Of a stretch of 64,000 bases of DNA, positions 13,386 through 34,425 are shown piece after piece. A program made the position numbers and the translations under genes. The first letter of the stretch is position 1. Each line of letters starts with the position of its first letter. Source of the DNA: Liquidambar formosana (lineage: Eukaryota; Streptophyta; Magnoliopsida; Saxifragales; Altingiaceae). The DNA is taken from the NCBI GenBank assembly GCA_039720395.1, contig CM077834.1, forward strand, positions 1,488,001 to 1,552,000, read 5' to 3'. A model generated the notes under the pieces. It saw only the letters and a list, made by a program, of their open reading frames with translations, was not told where the DNA came from and did not search any database.

Positions 13386-13882
13386 GGATAAATTATAGAA
13401 AATCCACCTGAAGTATGGGGCCAGTAGATAACCCTTTTTATGTTTTAATTTTGTCAATGTACCCCTTAGTTCAATTGGAAAACAAAACCAATTATCGATG
13501 ACCACCCAATTGGCCATGACGCCGGCGAGTGTTTTGACAATTTTGGGTAACATGGGTCCGTTAACGATATCACGTACGTAATTACGTAACTAATTTTTGT
13601 TAATTTTTATTAACGGTTTAATTGGAAAACAAAACCAATTATCGATGACCACCCAATTGGCCATGACGTTAGCGAGTGTTCTGACAATTTTAGATAACAT
13701 GGGTCCGTTAACGGTATCACGTGGGTAATCACGTAACTAATTTTTGTCAATTTTCATTAACGGCGAGTGACAGTGGGGCACTTGACAAAAATTAAAACAT
13801 AAGGGAGGCACACTGACAAAATTAAAACATAAGGGGGTTATCTGCTGACCCCATACTTTAAGGGGTTATCTGCAATTTACCC
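13386..13882. mobile_element. Inverted-repeat transposon, about 497 bp, with internal tandem duplication
   Basis: The left end (gataaattatagaaaat ... gaagtatggggccagtagat) and the reverse complement of the right end (gggtaaattgcagataac ... aaagtatggggtcagcagat) match over about 80 bases, continuing into ttatgttttaattttgtca. Inside, 13474-13620 and 13621-about 13765 are direct copies with a period of 147 bp, each containing attggaaaacaaaaccaatt and aacatgggtccgttaacg. The flanks are AT-repeats, so a target duplication cannot be judged. Confidence 0.7.
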
Positions 13883-13903
13883 AAAAAATAATAATAAAAT
13901 AAA

Positions 13904-14440
13904 GGGTAAATTCCACTTAAGAGTCTAAAGTTTGGGTCAAGTTTCACTTTAAGATCCAAAATTTAAATCTCGTCAATTTAGTACCCGAATTATTAATTGA
14001 GTTACAATTTGGAGCCTATTGTCAAAATTTTCTATATTATCCCTATTTTGCCCATTTTATGGGTTTGAAAACCCTATTTGACCCTTATCAACAACTAATA
14101 AATTTTTATTTTTTAACTAAATCTGAATCAGTTTTATCTTCTTTGTCTCTCTATATTACCTCTATCAACATCTAATAAACCTTTATATTTTTCATTTACA
14201 AAACAAAAATCTGACGATAGAATAATTCAAATCTGATTAAAATATAAATGTTGATAAGGGTAAAATTGGTTTTTCAAACCCATAAAAAGGGCAAAATAGG
14301 GATAATATTGAAAATTTTGATGGTAGACCCCAAATTGTAACTCAACTAATAATTCGAATACTGAATTGATGCAATTTAAACTTTAAATTCTAAAGTAAAA
14401 TTTGATCCAAACTTTAGACTCTTAAGTGCAATTTATCTTA
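13904..14440. mobile_element. Long-inverted-repeat transposon, about 537 bp
   Basis: The left arm starts gggtaaattccacttaagag tctaaagtttgg. The right arm, read in reverse, starts aagataaattgcacttaaga gtctaaagtttgg. The match extends over more than 100 bases, through attattaattgagttacaat ttgg. It lies 21 bp from the preceding element and has no coding capacity. Confidence 0.7.
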
Positions 14441-14485
14441 AATTAAAATAAAAAAGGACCTGGTTGGCTCACGCTCCCAACTATT

Positions 14486-14572
14486 CGGCTCCTCGTTACC
14501 TTTCCGTGTACTGATTACATCACATGCGTCGGCTCCTCGTTACCTTTCCGTGTACTGATTACATCACATGCG
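14486..14572. repeat. 44-bp tandem duplication upstream of HSP90
   Basis: Copies at 14486-14529 and 14530-14572 are essentially identical (cggctcctcgttacctttcc followed by gtgtactgattacatcacat). Near-identity suggests a recent duplication. Confidence 0.9.
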
Positions 14573-14832
14573 GGGGAGCTAATGAAGTCACAGAACGAAT
14601 TTAATTGGACAACACAATCATTCCTGCTTCACCCCTGTGGGTACAAACGTATCCAGGATCACCACCTACGTGCAAATACATTGATATTAAGTCGTGTTGG
14701 AGCCTTGGAGGGCGCTGATTGGACGGTCCACAATTCAATGTGGGGCCCACATCAATGTGAATATTCTAGATTCCACCGCTTGGTTTCTTCAACAAACCTC
14801 CAAAACAGGCCCCCTACCGTGTAGTTTCCCCC

Positions 14833-14863
<31 letters not shown>

Positions 14864-16088
14864 TGGTTACACTCGGAAGGACCTTTGAAATTACGTGAAA
14901 CTTACTTTGAAATCAAACAAATTATTTTTTTGAGCTATTTAATTATGACATTTTGTCCCATTATAAGAGAGATAGTCAGTCAATACGGGCACTAAGCGAT
15001 GCTAATTTAGTGCTTAAATTAAATAAAAATTAATTGGTTTAAAAATTAAATTAAAAAAAAATTAATGAAATTTGATATATATAAATATATACCCTTCGAT
15101 GGAAAAGATAAAATATTATGAGTTACTAAATTAATATATATATATATATACATATATAATTTTTGCCCCCCATAGACGAGAGTATCTTAACCTATTCTTA
15201 CTAAGAATTGAATCAAACTAATAGTCCTATACGATAAACAATCCATTAGCAAAACCATACATTCAATGATTAGAGGATGATGATTTAAACCCAAAACCTT
15301 CGGTTAATAAGTTGTCCTATAATTGCAAGGTGTTCAATATTAAAGTTCGAAACCTATAATTCAAAGGATTTTTTATGTAATTTATTATTCCTTTTTTTTT
15401 TTCCTCAACATAGGTTATAACCTTATTGGCCATTGCATACCCCACATTAGCTAGAGTTTAGATAACTTCGAGACTTCAAATGGGTGTGAGGAAGCCAATT
15501 TGAGATATTTCGCTTCTTGAAACATTTTGAGAATTATTTAGCACATTATTAGTTTGTAATATGAGAGTTCTTAGATAAAATATCAAGAATAATTGAAAAA
15601 AAATTATGAACAAGAGGTAAATTAATGTAAAAAAATTTTATTAAGAAAAAATGAGTTATCATTTCATAATTATTGAAAAATAATTTGAGAAATTTAAAAA
15701 TCATTCATATTGTTCAAGGTATTAAATAAATATATTTGAATATGCAATATAATTTGAAAGAGAATCTTCTGCTTGAGTGTTTGGATTGCTTGAGTAATTT
15801 AATGATTGAAAAAAATAAACACATATATAAGATGAGGACTAACTTTTTAAAACCATTAAATGCACTCAATTACCCAAAGGATTCTATCTTATATGGTTCA
15901 CATTTCATTATTGGATGAGAAGTCCACGATAAATTCTAAATATTGAGGAATAATTGGAGAAATTTTTTTATATTGAAGTAAATGCTTAGCCGTCTCGTTT
16001 TTTAGGGAGTAATGATGTCGTCGCACCCTTTCTTTAATCCGAAGCCATTTATAATAGGGTTATTAATATCCTCAACCATTTTCGCAAT

Positions 16089-19500
<3,412 letters not shown>

Positions 19501-20788
19501 AGTGAAAATTCTTAGTTAATTCTGATTTTAGTAGTGTTTTTTCTATATCTACTTACTGCAATTTTCATGAACTGGATTTTTGTTTGGGCAAAGTCTTTAA
19601 ATGTAACTTGTCTTGAGTGTGGTCAGTCTTTGTGATGCACAGATAGGTACAACTTTAGTGGCTGGCTTTAACTTTTCGGGTTTATGGCTAATATATACTT
19701 CCATTTTTCTCCCTATGGCTTGCTCCTTTTTTAGTTTCCTACACTCGTATGGTTGATTTCATTTTTTTTTTCCTTGTTTCCATCTATGCCAATTTTTTGG
19801 TACTTGGAATTAATTACCTTTTCCTGCTATTTTGTGTGCATGCCTTTGGGGAATTATAAGCTTTGGTCATGCAGTTTGAAAGCTCCGTTTGTATCTCAGA
19901 AAAATGAGGCTAAGGAAAAGGAAAATGCTGAAGTCTCTTTTTTAAAGCAATTTTTGGTCTTTTTCTATTCCCTTCCCTCAAACTTTATCGGAGTTCCAAA
20001 CAGAGGCTGAAAGAGCCCTACTCACTATCAATGCAGTGCGGGATCCCAAGTCTGCCAAACATGTGAATTTTGAAAACCCTGCGTGTCTTTAATACGGTCC
20101 CCGGCATAGAAGTGACGGATGTGTTTGACCAAAGTCAATATTGTTTTGGTTTTGTTCGTGGCTACTCTAGAAATCCAGCAGTCCCAGGAGCATTAAAGAT
20201 CAGGTGGCTTGAGGCAGTCGAAGTATTTGTGCATAATTTTACCCCAAAAAACAAAAACAAAAACACACAAAAAAATTATTTGAAAATCGGCAGCACGGCG
20301 CCAGTGTCAAACTTTGGAGCATGATATGACAAATTGTGTTAAGTGCTAATGTGCTTTGAACAAATTTCGGCAAACCATGCCATCAAAACAATATTGAATT
20401 TCATGGGGGTCATAGTGAAAAATTAAAAGATTGTATCATGCCAAAAATTTCATTTCTCCTTTGAAGTTTCAAAACAAGGATCGTTAAGATGGGAGGATTT
20501 TCACAACGGATTCCACGTTCCTGGTTTGCATAATTCATTCAATGCAATAATGACGAAAAAAACAAGAAACTTTCATGATAAGAAGTTCAAGCCAGAAAAA
20601 CCATGTCTACTGGTACAGAAGTGAAATTCTATGCATTGCAAACAAAAACACACAACCACCAACTTTTAAAAAAACAATCAATCAAACGCGAAAACTTTCT
20701 TTCAAGGCCTTTACATGTGGCGGACTGCATTGTCTTGAAAGAAACAAACAATCATTCGGACTACTAAACTTGGCCGCAGATCAGTAAC
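19501..20788. other. Intergenic between convergent HSP90 and CBL genes
   Basis: The first part is the HSP90 3' UTR. No supported gene is seen. The two genes point toward each other across about 1.3 kb of AT-rich sequence, with their 3' UTRs at either end. Confidence 0.7.
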
Positions 20789-26613
<5,825 letters not shown>

Positions 26614-28987
26614 GATATTTCCCACACATCAAAACACTCCATACCTGTTAAACAGAAAGAGGACGAAAAGTTTTTATTTGGATAACTCCAGGGGAAAAGA
26701 AAGCCATATACAGGAAAAAAGAGAGAGAACCTGTTGACCATTCCTGCTTCTGCTGACCAAAACCCAAATGAAAGGAGATGTAGAAACTGGAGCACTCGAT
26801 ACTATATCTGTTTTTAGGAATGAAATTAAGATGTTCATTATTGCCTGAAACTAAGAAAAAAAAGGCTCTCACATATAAAAGAGAACTTTCAGAAACTGAA
26901 GAAAGATAAAACAAGATGGCCATATTCTGTCAGGACATGGGCATCTCCTTTGGGTTAAGATGTGACCCACTAGTTATGTGGAAATAACCAACACTCTAAA
27001 ACCATATAGTTATTATATTCATCTAGTACATGGAGTTATATTTATTTTCCAAATTGATGTTGTATTAACTATTCCAAATTCAAGTAGCCAATGTACATAG
27101 GGTACTCTAATATACAAGACGTATATGAAGGAAAAGTGGACACTAATAAATAAAGATTTAATCACTTCAAAGCTGCAAATATAACAATAAACATATTCCA
27201 ATAAAGAGCATTAAGCAAGGATTTAAAAAAGAATGTTCAGTAATCACCGATCACTGACTCATAAGGCAAATAAAATATCTTCATAAAAATAAATAAATAA
27301 ATAAATAAAAAGGCAAATAAAATATTATCCAATACTCTATAATGAAATACAAATTCCAGATATTGGGCATACGGTGACATGTACTAAGAAATCAAACTCT
27401 CCATATGATTGAAGAAGGTGGAAGAGAAAAATAACTCAACAAAATTTAATGTTTTCTAAAACAGAAGCAATTGTCAACAAAATATATCATGCAAACATGT
27501 ACACAAAGTTGGTCACGAGCACCGTGGCTATAGGGTTCATAGTTCTAGTTCTTAGTTTCTTACAGAGTCAGTGAATTAATGGATATCACAGTGATAATTA
27601 CACTTCAGGAAATAGTTGTCCCCTTGACAAAGAATACTCTCCTTCCCTCTCAGGAAAGACAAGCAGCCCACACCACCCTCATCAGGTGCAAATACCCGCC
27701 TCAGCAGGAAAGTCAAGGCTCTCAAGTCATACCAATAGCTGGCATTGGGATCACTGTGACCTGTCGTCGATAAGTACCAAACCCGTTCAGAACTCACTAG
27801 AACCTACCTCCTGCCAACCTAAGCAAGCATCAAGCGTTGAGTGTAAATGTGTAATGCAATACATTCAGAGGTCAATGACCTTAAGAAAGCACAATTCCCT
27901 GATATCCACTTAAAATGGGCATCCGCCCATAAACGGGGACTTGGGGAGAGATTGTGTTTGATTTTTGAGAATTCTTGCATGGAGGATCAAACAGAGGGCA
28001 ACATTGGGCTTCCTAACTAGTCCTCATGGTGTGCTACGCATGGATGGCACCATCAACAGCACCAATCAACTTACCCTTCCAAAGTCTCACCGTGAAGAAT
28101 CAGTTGTCACGTATTAACCATTTTATCACCTATCTTAATGAAGAAGCCCAGTTCTTGAGCCAAGTATAATGATGAAAATAGTTGATAGCTGAATCCCTGC
28201 ACCTACAACAAGTTAGTGCCAACACGCAAGGTCTTAATTATGAATTCAGATTTAGCCTTTAGTCATTGTAAAAGTGGCATCAATCCAACAAGGTTTGAAA
28301 AACTTTGGGAAAATGCCAACCTGGCAAATAACTTGCAAAGTGAAGCCTAAGGTATCAACACACATATTACCTTAGGAAGACTAAATTACTTTCAGAATGA
28401 AACCTTAAAATTTGTCTTTAATCACACTGCCTATGGATTTAAGTCAGCAAATGAGCTTGTATTTCTAAATCCAACACAGCAATATTAGTCTGGCAACATA
28501 GTTCAATAAATGCTCTCTATCTACCTAAGCACCATTGAAAGCAGGCACAAAGCTCATAAACTTGTAACACTTGCCCACAAAACCAAGTTTCCAGCTGATT
28601 GGAAATTGGAATAGATCAATGTTAAACTTGAATTCAATTTTATAGCTTGTGAAACTCAGATTAGAAAGGGACACCACCAAAACTGCAGCAAAAGGACTCA
28701 AAGCATGTAGTTTCCAATATTCTAACCCCAATATGACTGGTTAATTTTTTACTTGTGACTCAAAAAGTTTACGACTAAACGCATCCCCTCCCCATATATT
28801 ACTGCTTCAATACTCAGTAAACAGCTAATCTTTCAAAATTGAACTACTCTACTATCCTCAAACCAAAAAAAAGTGTTACCCCACTCAAAAGCTACACATG
28901 ACCTTCCACCATATATATATAGGCCATTATCCAATGTTGGTCACGTTAAATGGGTTCTGGGAGGGGAGAGCTGAATACAGTCCTAAC

Positions 28988-29020
<33 letters not shown>

Positions 29021-29950
29021 GTGGGTGTGGGGAAGTGGGGGTTACAAATTGGCTGGTTTCAAGACTTGGGCCTGAGCCTTACACCTTGGACATTTGATAT
29101 ACTTATATATAAATCCCTGTCTAAGTTTTTTTTAACTGACAAATTTCTTATATGCTGTAATTTTAAAGTCTAGTCGAGCTTGTGATTGTTTACCAGCTCA
29201 CATATTTATGACAATAAGAAACTTCACCATGTGATATAATTATGCGTAATTCTTAGTCTAATTTTTTCTTATACCCCATCAATTTTAGACCATACCAGCT
29301 CAGAACCATAATATAACTAAACACAACCCATTTAGATTCGCTAATGCGGAAACACACACAATCATGCACCAAATTTTCCAACTTGAAGCTAAAAAAATTG
29401 CAGAAATGAACAACAATTTATGCAAGTCAACCTAATACCCTCTAAAAATCATCCATGCTGAATCATAGAACCCAAACATAGGAAATCTAAAACCCTAACA
29501 AGGATCCCGAGACCAAACGCATACCAGTAATTGATGCAGATCCAGAGATCGAATCATCCAGTTCCACAGAGTGAACAACAAATCAAACACAATTGAAAAA
29601 TTCAACATAATCCCACAAGCATTCAGATCTAATTCGCCAAAAATAACCTCATACAGAGATACTACTTCAACATAGGATTATATAAAAAATAAGGAAAAAC
29701 AGTCTGTTTGGTTGCTGAGAAAGCGCGAGAAAAAGTTTCAAAAAAATATATAGAAACTTTCGGAATCTGAATACAGGTTGGCGATTCCGAGTTTTCCTCT
29801 ATTTTCCAACGGTTTCTCGGCAACCAAAAAAGGGGGAATTCTGACACACCTTTAGAGAAAACATGGAGAAGATGAGTGGGGGGAGTGGGGAGATTCTGCA
29901 ACATGTCTAGCTGTCTATGGAGTTTGTACAACTCGCTGTGTTTTTATACC
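26614..29950 (-). promoter_or_regulatory. CBL 5' leader exon, leader intron and TATA box
   Basis: On the minus strand TATAAAAA lies at 29948-29941, predicting a start near 29915. A leader exon would then run to 29525, where CTG|gtatgc gives a good donor. A matching acceptor, tttaacag, ends at 26645, 31 bases before the CBL start codon at 26613. The roughly 2.9-kb leader intron between has no other gene. It contains a long poly(T) tract near 28990-29019. All of this is inferred from signals only. Confidence 0.55.
29697..29834. mobile_element. Small inverted-repeat element inside the CBL leader exon
   Basis: The left end ctgtttggttgctgagaaag and the reverse complement of the right end, ttttggttgccgagaaac, are inverted repeats about 140 bp apart. 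A similar TTTGRTTGCTGAGAAA terminus occurs at 58850-58982. No clear target duplication. Confidence 0.5.
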
Positions 29951-32900
29951 GTCTCGATGTAGGTGATGATGAACCATTAATGTGTTAGACCTGAAAAGAG
30001 AAATGTTCCTATGCGGATGTCCTCATGGGTGTCTCCACAAACTCTTCTATTTTTAACATATAAAATTCACGAATTTCATTACAAGTCTTAGGAATAATTG
30101 GTTCATTTCTTTCGTGTTTGGATAGAACACTTCTAAAGAGTTATTCCATACAAAATTTTATTATAAATATTACACAATTTGATCTCTCGTGTCAATCAAA
30201 GTTTCATGTTCTCTCATATTAAATCCAAAATTCTCCCTTAATCAGCTCATGTGAGTCTGTCCTATTATATTTTTTATGAAATTTTCATAAATAAAATGGG
30301 CTCAACATGATTATATCAATGATGATGTGTACCTTAAATTGCACATTAAAAGGGGTTAAGAAAATGAACATGCTCATGACAAAGATAAGACAATAAGAGG
30401 GGAAAGGATTCAGTGTTGAATTAATAAACTTAGTATGACACTAAGGTGAAATGGGTCTTTATATTAGCTTTTGGATGACTTGGATTTAAGGATCAAAAAA
30501 ATTATCCATTGAGATCATTTTGGTTATTTTAATAGTAACTTTTGATCTTTAAATTCGAGCAGTCCAAAAACTAATCTAATGACCATTTCACCTCAGCATC
30601 GTGTTGAGTTTTATCAACTCAGCATTGAATGTTCTCTCCTATAAAAGCACCCTTATATTAGCCTTACTTAGTGAGAAAACATTATTCAAACTTCCTCCAC
30701 ATTTTCATATTTATGACATCGTATAAATTTAATAAAAAATATGACAACTAGGTCCCTATCTCTCTATGATTGAAATTGGGAATAAATCTATATTAAACAT
30801 TGATAAATAAGAAGAAAAAAAAAAAATCAAAAACTCCAATTGACAAATCACCCTCACAAAACTTGTAATAATAAAGTATTGTATGTGAATTTTTATTTTT
30901 TTTTATTTTTTTGACATTACGAAAGATATCTTGATATTAGTACAATATCTCTAAAATAAAAGAAATAGCTCATGGGAGACATTGGTGAGGTTCACCTTAT
31001 GATAGCCTATTTTTTTTGGGTGAGCAAAAAGGTCCCCATATTCAATACCGTTGATGGCTGATTCGGCCAATGCGGGACCCACTATTTAGACGTACATCAG
31101 TACATGGACGAATTATTGTATTCCATTATTATCACTCTCTTCTTTAACTTTATGCTGGAGATAACATGTCGATGCTGATAAGGACAATTATTCTTATCAA
31201 GTCACAGTTGATAGTTTCAAGGAGAAACGACGCCGTTTAAGAATAGTTGATTCCCATACAGTCGACGGCTGCTGGCTTGGGAAAGTAGGTGCACGTGTGC
31301 AACCTTCTCACATTCCTGGTGGGTGCACGTGTGGGAAAGTGGTAAGGGCCAATTGTATTCTTGCCCGACAACGCTTGCTTGAGTAACCTCTCGACCTCCA
31401 CTATTTTTTATTTATTTTTTACTATATGCTCAAGTTAATCTTGGGCCAATTTTATTTTTTATTTTTTACTATATGCTCTAGTTATTTTTTTATATTTATA
31501 TATCTTCATGACTTCATGGTCGTATTCGTCCAAGTAAATATAAATACATGACCGCTTTCATCTCTATAATATTATATTTTCGTTAATTTGGATATATAGC
31601 AAAACGTAAGTGCGATGAGAAAGAAGTTCCTCTTCATTGGTTAGTATGCTAGAATTGTCTTTTCTTACAAAAAAGAAAAAAAGGAGTTTATTATTTTTAT
31701 TTAGAAACAATACTTTCCTTCTCAAAATTGAGAAAAATTGATTATATATATGTCTTTTCATGTATACATCCATATGCCCGACATTTATATGCAAAATATC
31801 TATATTTTTAAAAATGATTTATAGCACGTGATGAAAATATGAGTGGAGGAGGAAATCATTATCGTCGCTAGTGTGGAAGAAAATACTTACAATGTCACAT
31901 CGTAACCTCCATGTGTTAATCAATTATATAATGTTGTTAGTTGATGAGATATATGACTAATAATAGACACCAAACTCCAATACCACTAATTATAAAGGAT
32001 AAAGAAGGACCATATATAGAAAGAAAACAAAAATCATTTTCTTATCTTTGGATTCTAGGTTGCTAACAACTCTCTTGGAAACAAAATAATGGTGAGACAG
32101 GTAGAGTTTGATAGTGTCATGCACTCTTCCTTCAATACGAACAATAATCACTATTTGCCTTGTCAAAATCAACTAATTAGGCGTGGATTTAAGCCATATA
32201 ATTGATGTCTATATAAGTTAAGGGACCACTTAAATAGGATTCATGATGATAATGATATGACGAAACAAAAGGATTGTGCGTATTATGGAGTCGACTAATT
32301 AATAGATCGATTCCGCATAAAACGAGATGGGTTGCAATAGTTTTTACCATTTAAGTCTCATGTTTTGTTCGGATCATTCTAAAGAAATTTTTTTAATATA
32401 TGTCAAAGGATTAGATCGAAATATTACCGATAGAATCCTACTGATTTGATTGTCTATCATTACCTTTTACAGTGATGAACATGATATTTTGTACTATTTG
32501 GAGATATGTGGTTACGCATTTATAAATCCCATGTGTCAAACACGTATTTACATATTGTCATTGCAAAAGGCTACAATAAGACTGTACCTTCGTTTTTTCA
32601 TCAAATAAAATCATCAAATCACGTCAAATTTGTATGCATTTAATCTACTAAAGGGAGCCGCAAAACTCATTGTCATATTTCTCTTATACAAAATGTGTCA
32701 TTTGCAAGATCCTTTTTGACAATTGCTCACTTAGAAAATGAAGTAAATGTGACTAATCTACCATACCATAAATGCCTCATCTGCAAGCTCTTGTCATTGC
32801 ATTAATGGATATGAAGGAAGTTGAGATGTAAAGAAATGTTAGCTCGATTTATGACTAGCTTACTATAGGATGGAATTCTTAAACCCGAATCATTGGCTTT

Positions 32901-34281
32901 ACAAAGTCATTACTTGTGACTAGTCATTTTAAAACCCGAATCGTTGAATGCATATCATTTTAGAGGTGGTGCTTGGATTATATGGACCCGTGTATGTGAT
33001 GTGTTTAACCAAATTACACACACCCCCCAAAAAAAAAAAAAAAATAAAAAATAAAAAGGTCCTTTTATGGCATGGTAATTAGGTGGTAGTTTTCCCACTC
33101 ATTGAGTGAGAGACTTTGATGGAGTCAAAAATCTTACTTCCTCATTACTATTAAAACTCACACAGGGTATATTATTCATTGTCTCCAATTGTCTCCAATA
33201 TAACAAATAAGACAAACTTGGCTTCCCAAGTAAACCCATGTGAAGGAGGCAACACCTTTATTGCTTATAAGAGAGAGAATCTTTCCCAAAGAAGCATTTG
33301 ACACTCATAGAAAGGTATTTATTCTCATCTATAAAAAACCCAAAAAAGAGGAGAGCAAAGTATGTAGGCCATTTCTCCTCTCCCTAGTTCATCTTCCACT
33401 TTTTTACTTGTGGTTCATGCGATTGACTTGGGAATCAGAATGGTTACGGGCGCTTACTCACCCTCTTATTTATTTCAGGCACAAATGCAATTTGGTTCAA
33501 GGAGCAGTGAAGAGATCTCAAACATCCATCTACTGAACATAAGGTGTATATTTTTTTGTTCCTCATAGACATCAAGTCTTAATTTATGAAAAAAGATTGA
33601 TGCCTATTTGTTGAGGTCAGGGTGTTAAAGTTAAGAGTAAGGACGATTGTGCAAAAAAAGCTACTTCATCGTATTAGGTTAACTTGGTTCTATATCAATA
33701 AGACTTATGTTTGGAAAAACACAAAAACCTATTAGGCAAGAATAAAGCTGATAGGGTTTAAAGTTCTTATGTTTGGTAAGACTCCTTTAGTTGTACGAAG
33801 GTTCAAAAATAAGGAGTGCTGCTAGGGATTTCGAATTCAAGGAATAAAAACAAAGGTGAGCTCCATGGTCCACCCACCATGAATCCCACCTTTGTGTCTA
33901 AGCCGACCTCAAATTTGGATATCCAGCATTTTCCTAAAATAAAAGGGATACCTTTATTTCCCTTCCAGCCGCTTGAATTTTTATGTTTCCTGATTAGATT
34001 AGATAATGGTTTCAATAGCGGAAGAAATCAGTGGGTCCCAACATCTTGAGCTGATGTGGCAGTGTTTTAAAGCAGAACCGGTGCAAACCAGCGGATAACA
34101 AACCGGAGAGGAACGAACCAGAGCCGTGCGGCGTCCTCTCGTCGTCCCACTTACGTATATACACACACCAGTGTTTACTAAAAATTAAAAAAAAAAACAC
34201 ACACCAGAAAGAGAAAACATCGTTTATTAGAAAACCCAAAATTGGAAAAGCTTCGGATTCAAACACCGCCGAAAATCACCG
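29951..34281. other. Intergenic between divergent CBL and WW-domain genes
   Basis: About 4.3 kb, AT-rich. No ORF here looks like a protein. There is a poly(A) stretch at 33029-33043. The palindrome-like AAACGACGCCGTTT sits at 31225-31238. The last about 150 bases should be the promoter and leader of the downstream gene. Confidence 0.65.
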
Positions 34282-34368
34282 ATGGGGAAGAGGAAGGAGC
34301 GCCGCCTCGCCGCCATGAGCGCCGCCGGTCGCCGTGTCAAGCTCGATCTCTTCGCGGAACCCACTGGT

Positions 34369-34425
<57 letters not shown>

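Noticed and set aside
14582..14888. Two 60-80 codon ORFs upstream of HSP90
   Set aside because: No recognisable motif, they end in a poly(T)-encoded Phe run, and they lie beside transposon debris.
15514..15521. TTCttGAA as a perfect heat shock element for HSP90
   Set aside because: Only two units, about 740 bp from the start codon, and the flanking pentamers do not continue the pattern, so chance is likely.
33240..33536. 98-codon ORF and possible LTR fragment
   Set aside because: The sequence vaguely recalls LTR ends, but no paired LTR, primer-binding site or target duplication was seen.
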